Of a DNA stretch of 64,000 nucleotides, positions 34,292 to 42,912 are shown piece by piece. The position numbers and the translations under genes are program-made. The notes under the pieces are model-generated. The model saw only the letters and a program-made list of their open reading frames with translations. It did not search any database and had not been told where the DNA came from. The number at the start of each line of letters is the position of its first letter. The stretch's first letter is position 1. This stretch comes from an uncultured Anaerolineae bacterium. Its GTDB lineage: Bacteria; Chloroflexota; Anaerolineae; Aggregatilineales; Phototrophicaceae. The stretch is taken from NCBI GenBank assembly GCA_937995825.1, contig CALKJO010000002.1, positions 248,001 through 312,000 on the forward strand. The letters are read 5' to 3'.

Positions 34292-34821
34292 ACGAATCGA
34301 GGACGAACCGTGTCCGGCGGGGCGAATGGCTGCGGCTGCTGGCGATCATCGTCATCATGCTGGCGCTCGATCAGGTCAGCAAGCGGCTGATCGTCGAGAC
34401 GATGCTTCTGGGCGAGACGATCCGCCCGATTCCGGCGCTGGCGCCGTTTTTTCAGCTCACCTTCGTCTATAACACGGGATCCGCGTTCGGCTTTCTGCCG
34501 CAGGCGGGCGATGTCTTCCTGATCCTGGCGGTGGTGACCGTCGGCGCGCTGATCTTCTTCTATGCGCGCATCCCGCCCGGCGCATCGCGCTTTGCGGTCG
34601 GCTTGATCTGCGGCGGCGCGCTCGGCAACGCGGCGGATCGGCTGACCTACGGCGCGGTGGTGGACTTCATCCACTACCAGATTCCGGGCGTGATCTCGAA
34701 TGTCTCTAATCTCGCCGATCACGCGATTGTCGGCGGCGTGCTGATTATGCTGATCGAAAGCTGGCGGCGGCCGGATGAAACCAAGCAGCCCAAACCCAGC
34801 GATGATCGCCCACTGCATTGA
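34288..34821 (+). CDS. lspA: Lipoprotein signal peptidase (signal peptidase II)
   Basis: 177 residues from ATG 34288, overlapping the previous stop. Four membrane helices. The conserved blocks are all present: DQVSKRLIV, VYNTGSAFGF, GGALGNAADRLTYGAVVDFI and NLADHAIVGG; the two catalytic aspartates are in NAADR and NLAD. It cleaves the signal peptide of lipidated prolipoproteins, such as those encoded at 21362, 30773 and 53591. Length is normal. Confidence 0.95.
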   Translation: MNESRTNRVRRGEWLRLLAIIVIMLALDQVSKRLIVETMLLGETIRPIPALAPFFQLTFVYNTGSAFGFLPQAGDVFLILAVVTVGALIFFYARIPPGASRFAVGLICGGALGNAADRLTYGAVVDFIHYQIPGVISNVSNLADHAIVGGVLIMLIESWRRPDETKQPKPSDDRPLH

Positions 34822-34861
34822 CTGAAACGCTGAGCAGCCATGAGATCAGTGAGGATTGATG

Positions 34862-36157
34862 ATGCCCAAAATCACGTTCATCGGTGCAGGCAGCACCGTT
34901 TTCGCCAGGAATCTGCTCGGTGACCTCCTCGGCTTCCCCGAACTGGCGGATGCCGAGATCGCGCTCCATGACATCGACCCGGAGCGCCTGCGCACCTCGG
35001 AGATCGTCGCCCATCGAGTCGCTGAGGCGCTCGGCGCGCATCCGACCATCACCGCCAGCACCGACCGGCGCGCCGCGCTCGACGGCGCGGATTACGCGAT
35101 CTGCATGATCCAGGTCGCCGGCTATAAACCCGGCACGGTGATCGACTTTGAAATCCCCAAAAAATACGGGCTGCGCCAGACCATCGCCGACACGCTCGGC
35201 ATCGGCGGGATCATGCGCGGGCTGCGGACGATCCCGGTGCTGCTGGACATGTGCCGCGATATGGAGCAGCTCTGCCCGGACGTGACCTTTTTGCAGTATG
35301 TCAATCCGATGGCGATCAACTGCTGGGCGATCAGCCGCGCCAGCCCGATCAAAACGGTCGGCTTGTGTCACAGCGTGCCGCACACCGCGTCCGAGCTGGC
35401 GCATGACATCGGCGTGCCGGTGGAGACGATCAATTACCTGGTCGCGGGCATCAACCACATGGCGTTTTACCTGAAATTCGAGCGCGATGGACAGGATTTG
35501 TACCCGGAGATTCGCCGCGTGCTGGATGAAGGGCGCGTCCCGCCGACGAACCGCGTCCGTTATGAGATGTTCCGGCGGCTGGGCTACTTTGTGACCGAGT
35601 CGAGCGAGCATTTCAGCGAATATGTCCCCTGGTTCATCAAGCGCGACCGCCCCGATCTGATCGAGGCGTTCAATATCCCGCTGGATGAATACATCCGCCG
35701 CTGCGAACACCAGATCGCGGACTGGGAGAAGCAGCGCGCTGCGCTGGAAGGGGGCGCGCCGCTGGAGATTCACCGCAGCGTCGAATATGGATCGGGGATC
35801 ATCCACAGCTTAGAGACGGGGACGCCGCGGGTGATCTACGGCAACGTCGCCAATGCACACCTGATCGACAACCTGCCCGCCGGCTGCTGCGTCGAAGTGC
35901 CGTGTGTCGTCGATAAGAATGGGATTCAGCCCACCAAGATCGGCGCGCTGCCGCCGCATCTGGCGGCGCTGATGCAGACCAATATCAACGTGCAGGCGCT
36001 CACGGTCGAGGCGGCGCTGACCGGACGGCGCGAACACATCTATCACGCCGCCATGCTCGATCCGCACACAGCGGCGGAGCTGTCGCTCGATCAAATCTGG
36101 GCGCTGGTCGACGATCTGATCGCCGCGCACGGCGGTTGGCTGCCCGCATACACGTAG
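34862..36157 (+). CDS. GH4 family alpha-galactosidase/alpha-glucosidase
   Basis: 431 residues from ATG 34862 (GAGG seven bases upstream; ATG 34859 is an alternative). NAD-dependent family 4 glycosidase: the NAD-binding loop is FIGAGSTVFARNLLGD, the manganese cysteine is in VGLCHSVPHT, and the histidine is in AGINHMAFYL. These two motifs favour the alpha-galactosidase (MelA)-type branch over 6-phospho-beta-glucosidases, because the phosphate-binding pocket residues are not evident. The enzyme would act in the cytoplasm on imported alpha-glycosides. It ends two bases from the convergent Trm112-like gene. Confidence 0.85.
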   Translation: MPKITFIGAGSTVFARNLLGDLLGFPELADAEIALHDIDPERLRTSEIVAHRVAEALGAHPTITASTDRRAALDGADYAICMIQVAGYKPGTVIDFEIPKKYGLRQTIADTLGIGGIMRGLRTIPVLLDMCRDMEQLCPDVTFLQYVNPMAINCWAISRASPIKTVGLCHSVPHTASELAHDIGVPVETINYLVAGINHMAFYLKFERDGQDLYPEIRRVLDEGRVPPTNRVRYEMFRRLGYFVTESSEHFSEYVPWFIKRDRPDLIEAFNIPLDEYIRRCEHQIADWEKQRAALEGGAPLEIHRSVEYGSGIIHSLETGTPRVIYGNVANAHLIDNLPAGCCVEVPCVVDKNGIQPTKIGALPPHLAALMQTNINVQALTVEAALTGRREHIYHAAMLDPHTAAELSLDQIWALVDDLIAAHGGWLPAYT

Positions 36158-36159
36158 GA

Positions 36160-36414
36160 TCAGCCCTTCGGGGGCGGGACGGGCAGATCGTCAACAGGGG
36201 TGTCTTTCCATTTTGCCCCTTCTTCGATCAAAAGGATCGGAATCCCGTCCCGAATCGGGTATTTGTAGCCGGAGTCGGCGCTGACCAGCCAGCAGCCTTT
36301 GACCAGCTCGAGGCGACCGGGGTCACTTCCCAGGCTGCGATCCTGCACGGCGACCGGGCAGCGCAGCAGGTCGAGGAATTCCGGGTCAAAAGCGGGCGTT
36401 GTCGCGTCCATCAT
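36160..36414 (-). CDS. Trm112-like small protein
   Basis: 84 residues. Has FDPEFLDLLRCPVAVQDRSL, ELVKGCWLVSADSGYKYPIRDGIPILL: the usual Trm112/YcaR (UPF0434) layout, in which the terminal 'Y-P-I-x-D-G-I-P-x-L-L' is diagnostic. The zinc-ribbon cysteines are incomplete. In the family it partners methyltransferases or acts in lipid A biosynthesis regions. Here it has no such neighbour. Confidence 0.8.
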   Translation of the reverse strand: MMDATTPAFDPEFLDLLRCPVAVQDRSLGSDPGRLELVKGCWLVSADSGYKYPIRDGIPILLIEEGAKWKDTPVDDLPVPPPKG

Positions 36415-36527
36415 GCAGCCTCATTTCCATGTCCACGTGATGTTGTCTAGATGCAATGATACGGCGCGGACGGCGCGCCGTCAATTGATTGTACGGCTCT
36501 CTATATCATCAGCGGCAGGCATTACGG

Positions 36528-36533
36528 TATAAT
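36528..36533 (+). promoter_or_regulatory. -10 element of the cytochrome island
   Basis: TATAAT 40 bases before the GTG at 36573; AAGGA at 36562-36566 is the ribosome site. No clear -35 box. Confidence 0.4.
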
Positions 36534-36572
36534 CTAAAGCGAAATTGACCCAAATACTGGCAAGGATCGGCT

Positions 36573-37274
36573 GTGCGCTCAGTGTTCACATCGCTGCTGG
36601 CGCTGGCGCTGATGGTGCTGATTGCGGCGGCGCTGATCGTCCATCCACGCGCGGAGCTGTCCGCGCAGGCATCATTGGGCTTTGCTGTGTGGCGCGCGCA
36701 GGGCTGCGCGGGCTGTCACGCATTGTTCGATGCCGGCGGGGGCGTCGCGTCCGATCTGGCGGGGGTGACGCGGCGGCGCACGATTGAAAACATCCGTGCA
36801 GCGCTGCGCGATCCGGCGCTGCCGCCGCACCATGCGGGCTTGACCGTCTCCGAGATCGATGATCTGATCGCGCTCTTTCGCTGGCTGGATGCGCAGCCGC
36901 TCTCGGCGCGTCCGACACCGACGGCGCTGGCATTCGCCGCCGCCGTCGCCTCGACAGGTGCGCCGCCGACCGCCGCGCTGACTCCCGCTGAGCGCGGACG
37001 GGCTGAATTCAGCCGCGCGCCGGGCAACTGCGCGTCATGCCATTCATTAGCGCCGGATGTGGTAATCGTGGGTCCATCGCTGGCGGGGATCGCATCGCGG
37101 GCTGCGGAGCGCGTGCCGGGGCAGACGGCGGCGGTCTATCTGCGCAATGCCATCCTCTATCCGTCCGACTATCTCGTGCCAGGCTATGCCGATCTGATGG
37201 CGAAGAATCTTGGCGCGGCGCTGACCGTCGATCAGGTCGATGATCTGGTCGCGTTTCTGCTGACGTTGGAATGA
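36573..37274 (+). CDS. Membrane-anchored diheme cytochrome c
   Basis: 233 residues, GTG start. One N-terminal membrane helix. The first heme site CAGCH (about residue 48) lies in a NorC/CcoP-like stretch (FAVWRAQGCAGCHALF...VASDLAGVTRRR). The second, CASCH (about 150), is followed by VGPSLAGIASRA and YPSDYLVPGYADLM, where the methionine would be the axial ligand. The pairing of two c-type domains on one anchor is typical of electron delivery subunits of terminal oxidases or NO reductases. It overlaps the next gene by four bases. Confidence 0.85.
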   Translation: MRSVFTSLLALALMVLIAAALIVHPRAELSAQASLGFAVWRAQGCAGCHALFDAGGGVASDLAGVTRRRTIENIRAALRDPALPPHHAGLTVSEIDDLIALFRWLDAQPLSARPTPTALAFAAAVASTGAPPTAALTPAERGRAEFSRAPGNCASCHSLAPDVVIVGPSLAGIASRAAERVPGQTAAVYLRNAILYPSDYLVPGYADLMAKNLGAALTVDQVDDLVAFLLTLE

Positions 37275-38545
37275 CCATGACCCGTGCCGAACGCGCCGCA
37301 GTCCACCTGCTCGCTCTCGCCCTCGCGCTGCTGATCGGCGGGGCGGCTGCGTCAGCCCTGACCGCCGTTGAGCGGACTGGGACGGCTCCGCTGCTGGCGC
37401 TGAGTCTGCCGTCAGCAGCGGGGCTGGCGTCGACGCTGCTGACGTGCGGGCTGCTGAGCGGTCTGCTCGGCGGTGGGCTGCTGATCGCGCTGGATGATTG
37501 CCCTGCTTGGCGGCTGAGTCCGGCGCAGATCGGGGCGATGCGGCTGTGGTGGGCGGCGGCGCTGGCATCTCCAGCGGCATGGCTGCTCGATCTGCCGTTT
37601 GCCAGCGCGCTGACGGTATGGGTCGGTATCGCGGCGCTGATCCTTACGGCGCTCGTCCCATCCGCGCTGCGCCGCGGTCTGGCGGTCTGGCGGGCGGGGA
37701 TGGCGTTGGCGGGGATCGGGCTGCTGCTGCCCGCGCTGCTCGCGGCGATCCTGCCTGGCGATGTGTTCACGGCGCTGATCGGCGGCGTGATCGCGGATGG
37801 GCTGCGGGTGTCTATCGGGATACCGGTCGCGGCGGTGGCGCTGATGTTCTGGCTGATGCACCGTTTCAGCACGGTGACGCCGGTCTGGGCGGCGCGTGGG
37901 ACGCGGACATGTGGCGGGCTGATCGCGCTGGCGGGCGCGTGGCTGACGCTGCCTGGGCTTGCGGCGTTCGGCGCGCCGAACTGGATGCGCACCCTGATCG
38001 GGGTGGGTGGATTCATCCCGCCGCTGGCATGGGCGGTGGTCGCGGCGCACACCTATGCAGCGCTGGTTCGCAGCGGCATGACCACCGCCCGCACCACGCA
38101 CTGGACGGCGCTGGCGGCGCTGCTGTTTTTGCTCGGCGGACTAACGGGCGGGCTGCGCGCGCTGCCGGAGTTTGCGGCGTGGACAGCCCCGGCGCTGTCG
38201 AATACCCTGATGATGTGGGGCGCGGCGGCGGTCATGATCGGCGCGCTCAATCAAACGAGCGCGGCATTCGGCGGGCGCGCGGCGCGCGGGGGCGCGCTTG
38301 CCCCATTCTGGTTGGTGACGGGCGGCGTCCTGATCGCGGTCTGGGCGCTGAGTATGGCATATGCCGCGCAGACGGCGCTCGCACTGGGCGCAGGCGTCGG
38401 GCTGGCGGGGTCAGCGGGGCTGATCGCGCCGCTGCGGAGTCTGGCGCTGGTCGGCTGGATGGCGGCTGTGTTCGGCGTCAGCTGGTTTGGCGTCGGCTTC
38501 TGGCGGCGTCCGCCCGCCGCGCTGATAGAAGCAGAGCAGGAATGA
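37271..38545 (+). CDS. Polytopic membrane protein (about 12 helices) linked to the cytochrome
   Basis: 424 residues, nearly all hydrophobic, with about twelve membrane helices. The arrangement after a NorC-like cytochrome recalls heme-copper oxidase or NO reductase subunit I, but the conserved histidine clusters are missing: there are only scattered histidines (AAVHLL, LMHRFS, AAHTYA, TTHWTA). It may be a degenerate or very divergent relative, or an unrelated membrane partner. Coupled by ATGA to the diheme cytochrome upstream and to a short frame downstream. Function unknown. Confidence 0.55.
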   Translation: MTMTRAERAAVHLLALALALLIGGAAASALTAVERTGTAPLLALSLPSAAGLASTLLTCGLLSGLLGGGLLIALDDCPAWRLSPAQIGAMRLWWAAALASPAAWLLDLPFASALTVWVGIAALILTALVPSALRRGLAVWRAGMALAGIGLLLPALLAAILPGDVFTALIGGVIADGLRVSIGIPVAAVALMFWLMHRFSTVTPVWAARGTRTCGGLIALAGAWLTLPGLAAFGAPNWMRTLIGVGGFIPPLAWAVVAAHTYAALVRSGMTTARTTHWTALAALLFLLGGLTGGLRALPEFAAWTAPALSNTLMMWGAAAVMIGALNQTSAAFGGRAARGGALAPFWLVTGGVLIAVWALSMAYAAQTALALGAGVGLAGSAGLIAPLRSLALVGWMAAVFGVSWFGVGFWRRPPAALIEAEQE

Positions 38546-38670
38546 CTGTGCCAAGTCGATTGAGCGGAGTTTTGGGGATTACCGATGTCTGTGTTTATCT
38601 GCCGGAGTGCGCGCGCCTGGTCTGGCGGCATTGGATCGGCGGTGCAGCGCCGCCTCTATCTGCCGCTTGA
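38542..38670 (+). CDS. Short open frame, possible small protein
   Basis: 42 residues (starts MTVPSRLSGVLG). The ATG overlaps the stop of the membrane protein by ATGA, the arrangement used throughout this region for true coupled genes. It ends 18 bases before the peroxidase ATG. It has no membrane helix and no known motif. It could equally be chance. Confidence 0.3.
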   Translation: MTVPSRLSGVLGITDVCVYLPECARLVWRHWIGGAAPPLSAA

Positions 38671-38688
38671 GCGCACGGAGGACGCGCC

Positions 38689-40911
38689 ATGAAACAACTT
38701 CGCCTGATTCTGGCGCTGTTGATCGGCGTGGTAATCCTGCTGGCATATCTGCCCGTCCCGGAGGATGCGCTGATCGCGCCCGATCAGCAGGGCGGCGGGG
38801 CGCGCCAAACCGCGCGAAGCGTGAGCGGGCTGCAAGCGCCGTTCCCTGACCTGCCGCCGGTCGATCCGGCGGCAGCGGCGCTCGGACGGCTGCTTTTCTA
38901 TGACCCGATCCTGTCGGTCAACCGTGACCGCTCGTGCGCGACCTGCCATCACCCCGATCTGGGCTTTGCGGATGGGCTGCCGCTGGCGCAGGCGGCGCAC
39001 GGCGGCGAACTGCGCCGCAACACGCCGAGCCTGTGGAATGTCGCCTTTGTCCCGCGCCTGTTCTGGGATGGACGCGCCGACTCGCTCGAAGCGCAGATGC
39101 TCGCCCCGCTGACTCATCCCGAGGAACTCGGCATCGGCATCGATGCGCTGCTGGCGCGGCTGCGGGCGATTGAGGCATACCGGCAGTCTTTCGCGCAGGT
39201 TTACGGGGATGAGGCGATCACGCTGGAGCGCGTCACCGGCGCGGTTGCCGCCTTTCAGCGCACGCTGATCAGCCGTCATTCCCCGTTCGACCGCTTCGCG
39301 GCGGGCGACCGCGACGCGCTGACTCCGGCGCAGCGGCGCGGCTTCGATGTGTTTCGCAGCGCGCAAACGCGCTGCATGGAATGTCACGCGCCGCCATTGT
39401 TCACACACAACACGTTTCACGTGCTGGGCGTGCCGGACTATTCGATCAACGCCCCAGATCGCGGTCAGGCGGAGATCGTCAGCGCGCCGGCGTCGGAGCG
39501 CGCCTTCCGCACGCCCGGACTGCGCAATGTCGCCCTGACCGCGCCTTACATGCACAACGGCGCGTTCGCGACGCTCGAAGAGGTGATCGATTTCTACGCC
39601 ATCGGCGGCGGATCGGCGTTTCGGACGGGCGCGCTGGCGGATGAAAAAGTGCGCGGCTTCAACCTGACCGATCAGCAGATCAGCGACCTGATCGCGTTTC
39701 TGCACGCCTTGACCGATGAACCCGCTGAGCTGATCGCCATCCCAGACAGTGTGCCGAGCGGCTTGCCAGTGGTGCAGCCGCGCCCCAATCCGGCGCGGGG
39801 GATGGCTGCGGCGCTGCGCGCGCCGATGGCGGCTGAGTCTGCGCCGCGCGCACCGACGACCCTGCTGGTCTATCCACATGAGTCGATTCAAGCGGCGGTG
39901 GATCGCGCCCAGCCAGGCGACACCGTGCTGATCCTGCCCGGCGTCTATCATGAGACGGTCTATGTCGATCAGCCCAACATCACCATTCGCGGGCTGGGCG
40001 AGGGGGATGAGCGCGTCTGGCTAGATGGGCAGCACGTCCTGTCGGACGGCTTCAACACCACTGGCAACGGCTTCACGCTGGAAAATCTCGGCATCCGCAA
40101 TTACATCGGCAACGGCGTGATCACGACCGGGGCGCGGGGCGTGGTCTACCGCGATCTGATGATCGTCAACACGGGCTTGTACGGCGTCTATCCGGTCGAA
40201 GTGACGGATGTGCTGATCGAGCGCCTGACCGTGACCGGCATCCGCGACGCCGCGATCTACGTTGGGCAGAGCCGCCCGCCGATCATCGTCCGCGAGAATG
40301 TCGCCTTTGGCAACGTGACTGGCATCGAGATCGAGAACAGCGTCGGCGCGGAGGTCTATGATAACCATGTCTACAACAACACGGGCGGGATTCTGGTCTT
40401 TCTGCTGCCGAACAATCCCTCCCGCGTCGCCTGCTGCACCCGCGTCTACAACAACCTGATCGAAAGCAACAACCATCCCAACTTCGGCGATCCTAACAGC
40501 GTGGTTGGCTTGGTTCCGCCAGGGACAGGGATGCTGGTCCTGTCGGCGGACTCGACCGAGGTTTTCGGCAACACCTTCAGAGACAATATGACCGGCGGCA
40601 TCGGCGTCACCAGCCTGTATATGCTGTTCGGGCGTGATACCGTCTTCGATCTGGGCGCGCTGCCGGAACACAACTGGATTCATGACAACATCTATGAGAA
40701 CAACGGCTACGATCCGCACGGGATCGTCCGCGAACTGGGGCTGCCGGGCGCAGACGTGACCTGGACGGGCGAAGGCTGGACGAACAGCTTCGACGAGCCG
40801 TCGGCGTCGTATTTCCCGCCGGTTTTACCGTCGCGCAGCACACCCGACCCGCTCCGTCGGCTGCTCTGGCGGGTTTACGATACCGCTGTCAGGCTGCTGC
40901 TGACGGAGTGA
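38689..40911 (+). CDS. MauG-like diheme peroxidase fused to a right-handed beta-helix domain
   Basis: 740 residues with an N-terminal signal/anchor; GGAGG lies upstream. Residues about 45-350 are a bacterial cytochrome c peroxidase/MauG domain: CATCH (FADG follows) and CMECH heme sites, plus the RNVALTAPYMHNGAF and EVIDFY segments typical of the family. From about 390 the protein is a NosD/pectate-lyase-like beta-helix: HESIQAAVDRAQPGDTVLI, IYVGQSRPPIIVREN, YNNTGGILVF and NTFRDNMTGGIGV. The peroxidase half would use electrons from the diheme cytochrome upstream. The beta-helix may bind polymer or guide an enzyme partner. The fusion is unusual. Confidence 0.85.
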   Translation: MKQLRLILALLIGVVILLAYLPVPEDALIAPDQQGGGARQTARSVSGLQAPFPDLPPVDPAAAALGRLLFYDPILSVNRDRSCATCHHPDLGFADGLPLAQAAHGGELRRNTPSLWNVAFVPRLFWDGRADSLEAQMLAPLTHPEELGIGIDALLARLRAIEAYRQSFAQVYGDEAITLERVTGAVAAFQRTLISRHSPFDRFAAGDRDALTPAQRRGFDVFRSAQTRCMECHAPPLFTHNTFHVLGVPDYSINAPDRGQAEIVSAPASERAFRTPGLRNVALTAPYMHNGAFATLEEVIDFYAIGGGSAFRTGALADEKVRGFNLTDQQISDLIAFLHALTDEPAELIAIPDSVPSGLPVVQPRPNPARGMAAALRAPMAAESAPRAPTTLLVYPHESIQAAVDRAQPGDTVLILPGVYHETVYVDQPNITIRGLGEGDERVWLDGQHVLSDGFNTTGNGFTLENLGIRNYIGNGVITTGARGVVYRDLMIVNTGLYGVYPVEVTDVLIERLTVTGIRDAAIYVGQSRPPIIVRENVAFGNVTGIEIENSVGAEVYDNHVYNNTGGILVFLLPNNPSRVACCTRVYNNLIESNNHPNFGDPNSVVGLVPPGTGMLVLSADSTEVFGNTFRDNMTGGIGVTSLYMLFGRDTVFDLGALPEHNWIHDNIYENNGYDPHGIVRELGLPGADVTWTGEGWTNSFDEPSASYFPPVLPSRSTPDPLRRLLWRVYDTAVRLLLTE

Positions 40912-40967
40912 ACGCAGTTGGCAAGGCATGTGTTAAGATTGGGCTTTATGCAATGAGCAGGTGAACC

Positions 40968-41441
40968 GTGGAAACCGAAACGATAGAGGTGGTCAATCCG
41001 CCGCTGCGACTGCTGGCAGCGTTTGCGCAGCGCTTCCCCGACCGCGAGCCGTCGGTCATCCTGCAAGCACCGGGGCGCGATCTGTGGACAGCGGCGGTTG
41101 TCCTCGGCACGCAGCAGTACCGGATCGAGGCGCTCGATTTGCGCGCTAAAACCGTTTTCAGCCGCCAGAGCGCCATCCGCCGCGAGACGATCCTGCGCCG
41201 TCCGCTGCCGCGCTGGGCGCGCTATGCCTCCGGCGTGATGCTGGCGCTGGACGATCTGATCAATGTGCCGGGGATGGTCGCGCTAATCTGCGGGGACGAG
41301 GCGCCCGGTCCGCGCTATGACTATGGCTTAGGCGTGCTGTTCGCGGCTTTGTGGCATGAAATCGCGGGCGCATGCGCCCGCGAACGTGAGCTGATCGAGC
41401 TGGTGGATCGCGTTCAGCGCGAGTATGTCGGATGGGAATAG
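40968..41441 (+). CDS. Hypothetical protein
   Basis: 157 residues, GTG start with AGGTGA upstream. Begins METETIEVVNPPLRLLAAF. The last third (ALICGDEAPGPRYDYGLGVLF and EIAGACARERELIELVDRVQ) is helical and acidic. No membrane helix or known motif. It lies between the peroxidase gene and the convergent VWA gene. Confidence 0.55.
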   Translation: METETIEVVNPPLRLLAAFAQRFPDREPSVILQAPGRDLWTAAVVLGTQQYRIEALDLRAKTVFSRQSAIRRETILRRPLPRWARYASGVMLALDDLINVPGMVALICGDEAPGPRYDYGLGVLFAALWHEIAGACARERELIELVDRVQREYVGWE

Positions 41442-41447
41442 GATCAG

Positions 41448-42830
41448 CTAGCCGTCGGCTAGAATCCGATCCACCGCTGCGCTGAGTTCGCGTAAATTGC
41501 TGACGCGGTAGACGCCGTTAGAGAGCGGCGCGTAGGCGCGCATATCGCTGTCGCCTGTCCCCCACTGCGCCGGCGGCTCTGGGTTGAACCAGAGCAGGCG
41601 GCGGCTCTTGTGCCAGATTTCCTGGATGATGTCGAGGCGCGGATCGTTGAAGTTGTTGCGCCCATCGCCGACGATGATCACCGTCGTCTTGCTGGTCAGG
41701 CAGCCCATATGTTCCTGGCGGAAAGTCGCCAGCGCGCTGCCCAGATCGGTGTTGTAGTAGCCGGGGCGGTTCTCCGTCAAGACGCGCTCAACCGCATCCT
41801 GCGGGTGCATCTCGTTGAAGACCATGCTGATGTCCACGATGTCGCTGATGAAGACAAAGCTGTTGGTGCGCGCGACCTGATCCTGAAGCTCGTAGATCAG
41901 CGTCAGCAGAAACTCAGCGCAGTAGCGCATCGACGTGCTGATGTCGCAGATCAGCACCAGCGCCGGCTTGACGTGGTGCGTCTTGAAGCGCAGTTCCATC
42001 GGCACGGCGTCGTAGCGCATGTTGGCGCGCATCATCTTGCGCGGATCGAGCGTTCCGGCATTGGCGCGGCGCTGACGGAGCGCGGCGCGGCTGCGCAGGC
42101 GCGCCGCCAAGCGGCGAATCTCCTCGCGGATGGCGTCCACTTCGGAGTCGCTCAGGCGGGTGAACGGCACATCGAGCAGATCGGGCTTGGGTTCGGGTTC
42201 GCGGTTTGCCATCCGCTGCGCCATCGCTGCGCCGGTGTATTCGGAGACCTGCTCGGACAGCCCTTCGGCGTTTTGTTCAAGCATTTCGCGCAGTGCTTCG
42301 AGCGACTGCCGATCCATGCCCATCTGCTGAAGCTGCTCAAGCAGTTGATCGATCAGTTCCTGCATCTGCGGCATACTGAGCTGGCGCTGCATCCGTCGTT
42401 CCATCCATGGGCGCTGGCTCATGTCGGACGCCTGATCCAGCCCGGCGCGCTGGGCAGCGTCATCGAGCTGCTGACGGCTGAACGGCTGACCGCGCAGAAG
42501 CTGATTGAGGAGCTGCTGAAGCGCCTGCAGGTTGCCCATCAGCGCCTGCAGCGCCTGCTGAAGCATCTGCTGCTGCTGCGGGGTCATGTTCCCGGCGGCA
42601 TCCTGCATATTCGGCTGCTGCGAACCGAAAAAGAGCGGGAAATATTCGTCAAAAATCTTCTGATCGCGCGATTCCTTGATGAGCGTGGTCTTGAGCGCGG
42701 CGCGGAACAGCTCGCGCTGCTGCACGCCGATCACATCGACGCCGTGCATCGCGTCTATGCTCTCCGCCAGCGACACGCGCACTCCCGCGGCGCGCAGCGC
42801 GCGGATGAAATCCACCATGCGCTTATTCAT
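41448..42830 (-). CDS. CoxE-like VWA domain protein
   Basis: 460 residues from ATG 42830 (AGGATC eight bases upstream). The N-terminal part is helical; a Gln/Met-rich middle (about 85-190) includes QQQQMLQQALQALMGNLQAL and may form coiled coils. The C-terminal VWA domain has the MIDAS sequence DISTSMRYC and later TDLGSALATF and IIVGDGRNNF. In CoxE-type systems such proteins work with a MoxR AAA+ ATPase to mature metalloenzymes; no MoxR is adjacent here. It faces the hypothetical gene, ending seven bases from it. Confidence 0.85.
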   Translation of the reverse strand: MNKRMVDFIRALRAAGVRVSLAESIDAMHGVDVIGVQQRELFRAALKTTLIKESRDQKIFDEYFPLFFGSQQPNMQDAAGNMTPQQQQMLQQALQALMGNLQALQQLLNQLLRGQPFSRQQLDDAAQRAGLDQASDMSQRPWMERRMQRQLSMPQMQELIDQLLEQLQQMGMDRQSLEALREMLEQNAEGLSEQVSEYTGAAMAQRMANREPEPKPDLLDVPFTRLSDSEVDAIREEIRRLAARLRSRAALRQRRANAGTLDPRKMMRANMRYDAVPMELRFKTHHVKPALVLICDISTSMRYCAEFLLTLIYELQDQVARTNSFVFISDIVDISMVFNEMHPQDAVERVLTENRPGYYNTDLGSALATFRQEHMGCLTSKTTVIIVGDGRNNFNDPRLDIIQEIWHKSRRLLWFNPEPPAQWGTGDSDMRAYAPLSNGVYRVSNLRELSAAVDRILADG

Positions 42831-42912
42831 GGGCATGATCCTAAAAACCTTTGCGTTGATCGCAAGTATGGCGCACTTCGCGCAGCGCGTCAATTCGTCC
42901 AAATGGGCAGGC

